A program made the translations under genes and the position numbers. 64,000 nucleotides of DNA from Lunularia cruciata (lineage: Eukaryota; Streptophyta; Marchantiopsida; Lunulariales; Lunulariaceae), in NCBI GenBank assembly GCA_948567375.1, contig OX419756.1, positions 59,994,552-60,058,551 on the forward strand, read 5' to 3'. The notes under the pieces were generated by a model that made no database searches, was not told where the DNA came from, and was given only the letters and a program-made list of their open reading frames with translations. This document shows, piece after piece, positions 58,598 through 64,000 of the stretch. Every line of letters begins with the position of its first letter. Position 1 is the stretch's first letter.

Positions 58598-59072
58598 TGT
58601 AAAAGACTCAGACAAAGGATAGAAATAGGAGAATAGAAGATCACATTGAGACACTTGAGTGTGGGAAACTCCAAATGCCTAGCATGAGCTTGGGCTTTGG
58701 TAATTATAAAAAGTATACAAGGCTCTTGAGAAGCTTCCTTGAGCTGCCTTCTTGGAATGCAAGCCAAGTTAATCAAGAAGTCTCCCAAGAAGCTTCCTTC
58801 TAGAAGCCACCTACTTGATGTGCAAGTTAAGCTAGTTGGAAGCTTCCAAGAAGCTTCCTTTTAGAAGCCACCTACTTGATGTGCAAGTTAAGCTAGTTGG
58901 AAGCTTCCAAGAAGCTTCCTTCTAGAAGCTAACTACTTGTAGTGCAAGCTAAGCTAGTTGTGAAGATTCTCAAGAAACTTCTTAGATACTTTTAGAATAT
59001 TCTAGGCTATTTTGGCCCATTCATTACTTTGTTAGTCTTGACTAATTCATTGGTAAGTTCCATATTGTTACA
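58598..59072 (-). repeat. Y 5' LTR (unit B), expanded
   Basis: Pairs with 54900-55302. It is about 60 bp longer than its unit-A counterpart because the tandem unit around AAGTTAAGCTAGTTGGAAGC occurs three times instead of two (about 58800-58930). The trimer heat-shock-like motif has one change (TTT for TTC). Confidence 0.9.
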
Positions 59073-59139
59073 ATCATGGTCATGAAGAGCTAGGACATTT
59101 TGGAGTAAAGTGTACATATAGCTTAGTCTAGAGTCATTA

Positions 59140-59850
59140 TTGGTGGCATGGTATGCAAACCAATGTATAGTAGTTTATTGCCATATGTGTGGTTTGTGAC
59201 CAAGTTAGAGTATCATTTAATGCTCTTACACCATAGTTACATCCATTACCTATCGTGGGATTGGGTTACCATTAGAGTTTGGACTTCACTAGACCTTGTT
59301 ATTGATTGTGAGACATCATCAGTATGTTTTGATTATGGTGGAACACTTCTCTAAGTGGATTGAGTTAGTGATAATACTTGACAAGTCCAATGAAGGGATG
59401 GCTTACTCGTTCTTGGATCATGTTCTTAGTCATTTTGGTGCACCAATTGAGGTTTTGACTGATCAAGATATTGAGTTCTTGGGGGAGTTTCAAGTCTTGT
59501 GTGACAAGGCCTTGATTGATCATCATATTACCTCCCAAGACCACCTTGAGGAAAATGGTTTAGTAGAGAGAGTGGTTCAAATGATAAACAGAGGATTGCA
59601 GAAGTATGGTTTGTAGAGAGGCCAATTGGGAGATTGGGATCTCTAGTTACCTTGGTTGGCCATGGGCCATTGGTTTAGCTAACAAGCCTCCTTAGCATCT
59701 TTCCCTCCTTACTTTCTACTCTATGGATGAGATCCAAATTTAACTATAGCCATTTATCAAGATGTTATTGTAATTTTGGATTTGGATGATCCAAACATAT
59801 GGGTGAGCACATGCTTTCAATGTGCAAAGATCTTTCAAACAGTAATACCA
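59140..59850 (+). pseudogene. G1 integrase remnant (unit B)
   Basis: The open frame 59296-59616 reads VLIMVEHFSKWIELV, FGAPIEVLTDQDIEFLGEF and LEENGLVERVVQMINRGLQK. TDQ restores the usual second catalytic Asp context, which is mutated to IDQ in unit A. Confidence 0.85.
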
Positions 59851-60018
59851 ATGGCCTTTGAGAACTTTGCAATTGCTTAGCATAGGGATACCTTATGCTA
59901 TGCTTCTATTTGAGGAGAAGGTCATAGATCCTCAATCTATCAATTTTATCTAAGTGATTATGTATATGTACAACATACAACATCAAAGACACTTGATGTT
60001 AATATAGGCCGCACTATC

Positions 60019-60312
60019 TTGAGAGTGTGTGAGGTTTTGCCTTTTGACATCCTTGTGTTGGAAGGATGTGATGGTGTTGTTTGGAAGGATCATGTATGCA
60101 ATTGTGCACCATGCCACCTCCCAAACATTGAAGGTACTATGGATCCAAGCTTGGCACTTGTGTGTGCAAGCTTGTGGTGTATGTTATGCGCTCTTCTAGT
60201 GGAGCTATTACTATGTTAGTGTGTGATAGTTGTTTGACAAGATGGCATATGGTATGTTTGACTCCTGTTCCCATGGTGGTTCCTCAAGGACAATCGTTAT
60301 GTCCTAGATGTA
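60019..60312 (+). pseudogene. G1 Pol C-terminus with PHD finger (unit B)
   Basis: Continues from GCDGVVWKDHVCNCAPC into the PHD-type array at 60178-60311. A 1-base deletion after the second Cys shifts the frame. The second part (RWHMVC, then CPRC with the last Cys still TGT) is in the next frame, and Trp stands before the His where A has a stop. Confidence 0.65.
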
Positions 60313-60379
60313 ATTGACTTATAGCTAGTTCACCCTTTATATGTATAGATTGTAGATAGTCAATTAATGATGGGGGCTT

Positions 60380-60953
60380 GATGCACCCGGCCTCTTGATC
60401 TTTGCCCATTATAGGGTATACCATATACTTGGAGTAGATGGCTATTTGGAGTTAGAGGAACCTAAACCAGCTAGGGAGGTAATTGTGGCACTTTAGAATT
60501 CATGTATGATTTATGTGTGAGTTGTACTTCTATAGTGTATGATATTGACATGTATGACTTATGTGTGAATGATGCTTCTATGAGCTAGTATCTTATTGAC
60601 TTGATCTCGGAGCTTGAATATCACATCGGAATTTGACTTCAGAAATCTAGATGTAGATGTAACAATGTTGCATATTGGAATATTGGATTTGATGGAGATT
60701 CCATGCGCTAGTTGAAGGTTCACAGTGGAGATTTCTATTGCAGTGCAGTACAGAATTCCAGCACAGAATTCCAGCAACCATGCAAGAAAAGGTCTGTACG
60801 AAATGAGCTATTTACCGCTCTTTTGTGTCGGTTCATCATGTATATATAAGTTCCATTTCGTTGAGAAGGGTGATATTTGCGGAATATAAAGTTCACTCTT
60901 CTCTGTAACATTGAATGTATGACATTTATGGAAAGCTCAAGAGATCGCTACGA
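60380..60953 (+). repeat. Probable G1 3' LTR / terminal region (unit B)
   Basis: Near-identical to 23226-23800, including the G-rich tract, TGATGCACCCGG, and TATATATAA at about 60840-60849. Homology to unit A ends at 60953. Confidence 0.45.
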
Positions 60954-62909
60954 TCTCATATAATACATAACAATGTCAATCTGATACATCTTTTGAATAA
61001 GTTTTGGTTGATATCCTTGACAACTAGTAGATATCTATCTATCAATCATGGGACAAATATTTGAAAGTAGAAATCTAGATATATTTTCAAAATAAAAGAT
61101 ATAAAAAAAACTACCTACTCCATGTAATGTGCAAGTTAAATTTTTCTTCTAAGTGTAGCAGAATTCATATAAAGCAACGAAAAAGGGTGCATGCATATAT
61201 TGCAACATCCTCCATAAACTAACTCACTTGAGAAAGACTTGTAATCGTGTCTAATTTGATCGGAGATCACTCGAAAATGAGAGGAAATGCAAATCTGAAA
61301 CAATTCATAAGTATTCATTCAGTGCTTTGATACTTTACCCGTATAATGAAGTTGAATTTTGTTTTAAGCAGAAAAATCAAATTAAATGATATATTTTCGA
61401 GAAAGTAAATCATTGATAGTTAATTGAAGATGAATACGATGCGTCTATCGAATACAAACGTTGATACTCATGATTTGACCTTTTCTATCATTTAATCAGC
61501 TGATGGTCTTCCTTCACATATATTAGTGACTTTCCTCATTACCGATGATTTGCAAATGCTTAATGTGTCTTCAGTTGTATCAAAACTTGAACGATGAGAT
61601 TTGATATCCCTGGCGCAAATGTCTCAATCGAGAATCAAACTTGAAAGATGACATTTGACATCCGGTTCTCAACTTGTAGAAATGGTTTTTCTACGCTCTT
61701 TGTGTGCGGATTTGCACTTTGAGCCCATAGGACCTGGCGTATGGGAAACAGCTCCAACATAAACCACCCGAAGAATCCCTATAGATTTCTAGACAGGACA
61801 TTCAAGATATTGAAAGCTCATTCTTTTGAACTTTCCCTATGAAGAGGTCGGAACCCCAAGAACTTTACAGCCGTGAAGATCAATAGCAGGGGCTATAGTA
61901 CATTTGAGATGTTTAATAACATGTTATTGAAATAAGAATAAACTTGTAACACTAAACTATTTACTTATAAGTTCAGACTTCAGACAATCCGAACAGAGTT
62001 CTTGGAATTTGAACTTGTGCTCCTTGCTACAAATCAAAACAAAGCTTTACTGACTTTGTTGATTTATATTTAGTTTTTAAGCTATTGAGCAACCTTTTAG
62101 AGTGCATGTTTACTCAAGAATACATCTGGTCTTGGTATTGTTTGATAACCTTATTTCTCATGGAACACATAATTTTCCAATATTGGTGGCCATGCATCAA
62201 GTAATGATCTGCATTTCCTTAAAAATGACTTCCAGTTTATTTAACTAGAGTAAAAGCTAAATTACTAAAGTATTTAGTTAGCTATTTGTGATTAGTTATT
62301 TGTTCCTCCTAGAAAGCAAACTATAAGAGCATATGATTATACTCATACACCTTCTCTTCATTTTCTCTCATGGCTTCCATTATTTTCTCACTCATCCTAG
62401 TCATAGTTCAAAAGGCTTGGTTATATGAGATTGAACCTTCATTCTTCTTCTTTGTACTCCAGTATCTTTCCATTGAAAGTTCACTTTGGGAAAGATGGAT
62501 CTGGAGGAAGATTTGAATAGTGTTAGTAAGGTTTATCTGTCAGATATAAGGGTTCTAGACGAATATCATCTCTATATTGTTAATAGATATATCTCATCTC
62601 TTAGGCAGCTAAGGTCTAAATCTCAATGTAATGTTTTTTGTGTTGTCTCAGTGGAACTGCTCAAATGAAAGGTAGGCAGATCCATTCTAACAATCTGTCG
62701 CTATTGAACGTGTTACTATGTAACCACCGTTCCAGAGATATGCATCAAAGTGGTGAGACTGCAGAGGGTTTCATGGGACGGACCTTGTAGCCAGGTTTAC
62801 ATCTAGAGTTGTATGTCAGGTGTGAAACGGGTTGACGTGATCGCTGAATGGAGTACTTTCCGCTGCTCCAGAGAACTGAACATAAAAATTGGAGACTGAA
62901 CCATGTCAC
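60954..62909. other. Intergenic stretch, first half unique to unit B
   Basis: No match to unit A up to about 62100; homology with A 24470 onward follows until about 62285. 62290-62910 is again specific to B. Short open frames show no domain. Nothing else is recognised. Confidence 0.5.
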
Positions 62910-63484
62910 CTATTTATGTTTTCTCCGAGAAAGCCAAAACGCAAGATCTCGAACATTTTGAACCCCATTGCAAGCGAAGCAATGACTGATGGGAACTCAC
63001 GTGTTTGAAAATAAAATGGCTGAGAGACCAAATGACTTGGCTTGGTTCTATTTTTAGAGGGTAGACACAATCCAATTCAAAGCAAAATCATGAAGTTAAC
63101 GAAGATTTCTCGTAGAACCATGTCTGGATGTACAATAAAACCATCACATCGACACAACTAACTTCTCAACGAACCTTAGTCGTTATTATTAAAAGCAACT
63201 TCTAAACTCGTCCCATCTTCTGGTGGAAACATCTGAAGTCCGTCTGTCCAGTGCCGTTCGGAACCATAACACACTCCCACATGGATCAAGCAGGATGGGA
63301 TCGTCAAGCAGGATCCTTTGGAGGGAAGCATCCTTGGTTGAAAGGAAGAACACTTTCAAACGAGCCATATATAAAGCTTGAAGTTCAGGAGGTAAGGTCT
63401 GCTCCCCAGCGGAGTAGGGATGTTCACGGCCTCTGCAATTTGGCGAATGTTACCTCTAAACAAGCCTGAATTGTATTATAGTGT

Positions 63485-63690
63485 ACTGGGAAATTGCCAG
63501 AGCTGCATACAAATATCCAGAGCTGTCGGATGAGGCCACGGGAGCTGATACAGGAAGCACTGGACCAAATAAGCTCCAATCGCACAACTGTGGTTGTAGC
63601 TCACAGGCTCAGCACCATTCGTCATGCCCGTTGCGATTGCTATGATGAAATATGGACAAATTATCGTACGGGGAACCCATAGAGAACATT
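63485..63690 (+). pseudogene. ABCB transporter C-terminal NBD fossil (unit B)
   Basis: The second copy of the fossil at 25225-25450. ARAA, DEAT and LIQEALDQISSNRTTVVV with AHRLSTIRH are readable; the Walker B hydrophobic strand is lost by a deletion of about 20 bases. The 1-base frameshift after STIRH is shared with A, so it predates the duplication. The end again reads MKYGQI in another frame. Confidence 0.72.
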
Positions 63691-64000
63691 AAATATGAGT
63701 TGCGTGCATGCAAATCTGATTCTATTGCACTAGCATCGCCGCACCCAACGGCCTGTAGAGAGGTCCTTTGGTAGCTAGCTCTGCTTTATACATTTTTGTA
63801 TGTGTACCTCCTGCCCAACCTTACTTATCATGCATCTCCATTTCTCAGCAATAACAATTTGAAGGGAAGTAAATATTGAGTTGTACACTTGAATCAACAG
63901 GACCTCACTGCAAGAAGCTACTGCTACGGACTTTCTGTCTGTTTCACCCTGTCAGTAAAGCTGCTAATAAATTTCATATAGTGAGTGATGAATATGGAAC
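63691..64000. other. Right edge, duplicated intergenic DNA
   Basis: Matches A 25441-25760 with scattered substitutions. No gene seen. Confidence 0.6.

Larger units (their letters stand above)
54900..59072 (-). mobile_element. Y: internally deleted chromovirus in G1 (unit B)
   Basis: The same insertion and the same internal deletion (no protease, almost no RT) as 17772-21919. LTRs are 54900-55302 and 58598-59072. Flanks are GTCAT and ATCAT. On the minus strand: Gag 58400-57430, RNase H and integrase about 57400-55900, integrase C-terminus and chromodomain 55753-55357. Confidence 0.88.
37097..60953 (+). mobile_element. G1: degenerate Ty3/gypsy element with DNMT and PHD domains (unit B)
   Basis: Unit-B copy of G1, interrupted by the young chromovirus (38435-45062), X (48996-54598) and Y (54900-59072). 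Domain order is as in A: Gag, CCHC knuckle, protease, DNMT-like, RT, RNase H, integrase, PHD, terminal region. Where A has a stop, B sometimes keeps a sense codon, so the two copies complement each other for domain recognition. Confidence 0.85.
32772..64000. repeat. Segmental duplication unit B
   Basis: The second copy of the unit described at 1192-25760. Relative to A it carries an inserted chromovirus (38435-45062), lacks about 1.2 kb (A 5445-6662), and diverges at 60954-62100. It runs off the right edge in the segment matching A 25753. Confidence 0.95.

Noticed and set aside
62486-62668. Small plus-strand frame of 60 codons
   Set aside because: No domain, no counterpart in unit A, and no splice or promoter context.
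1-64000. CRISPR arrays, rRNA genes or complete tRNA genes
   Set aside because: No regularly spaced short repeats and no complete tRNA or rRNA sequence is visible; the window is plant nuclear DNA.

Overview
This is a nuclear genomic window from a plant, most likely a bryophyte and probably a liverwort. The main clue is a resistance-gene architecture in which an alpha/beta-hydrolase domain precedes NB-ARC and LRR domains (HNL class, described from Marchantia). GT-AG introns, chromovirus retrotransposons primed by initiator tRNA-Met, and the absence of any prokaryotic operon signal agree with this. I cannot name the species.

Layout. The window holds two units of a large tandem segmental duplication. 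Unit A runs from about 1192 to at least 25760, and unit B from about 32772 to the window end. Each unit begins (on the minus strand) at the 5' end of an HNL gene, continues through about 1 kb of conserved upstream DNA and a CG-poor unidentified stretch, then a nest of retrotransposons, and ends near a fossil of an ABCB-type transporter. Between the units (27710-31663, minus strand) lies a broken HNL gene with the His-bearing end of the hydrolase, NB-ARC and a long LRR. The other HNL gene (496-1426, minus strand) runs off the left edge.

The nest. The oldest layer in both units is a degenerate plus-strand Ty3/gypsy element, here called G1. It reads in order: Gag with a CCHC knuckle, protease, a cytosine-5 DNA methyltransferase-like domain, reverse transcriptase, RNase H, integrase, and a C4HC3 PHD finger. 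Two minus-strand chromoviruses, X and Y, are inserted into G1 between RNase H and integrase, each with LTRs, target-site duplications and a tRNA-Met type primer site. Their LTRs carry heat-shock-element-like motifs upstream of the TATA box. G1, X and Y sit at the same sites in both units, so they predate the duplication.

The youngest event is a nearly intact chromovirus at 38435-45062, present only in unit B. It has a perfect 5-bp target-site duplication, nearly identical LTRs, open Gag and Pol frames and a damaged chromodomain. Unit A preserves the empty site.

Reading of the whole: an immune-receptor cluster that grew by tandem duplication together with its upstream retrotransposon nest, followed by decay. 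HNL1 has an apparent 1-base frameshift. HNL2 has lost most of its hydrolase exon at the duplication breakpoint and carries a nonsense codon and frameshifts. The most unusual content is G1, whose Pol apparently once carried both a DNA-methylating domain and a chromatin-reading domain.
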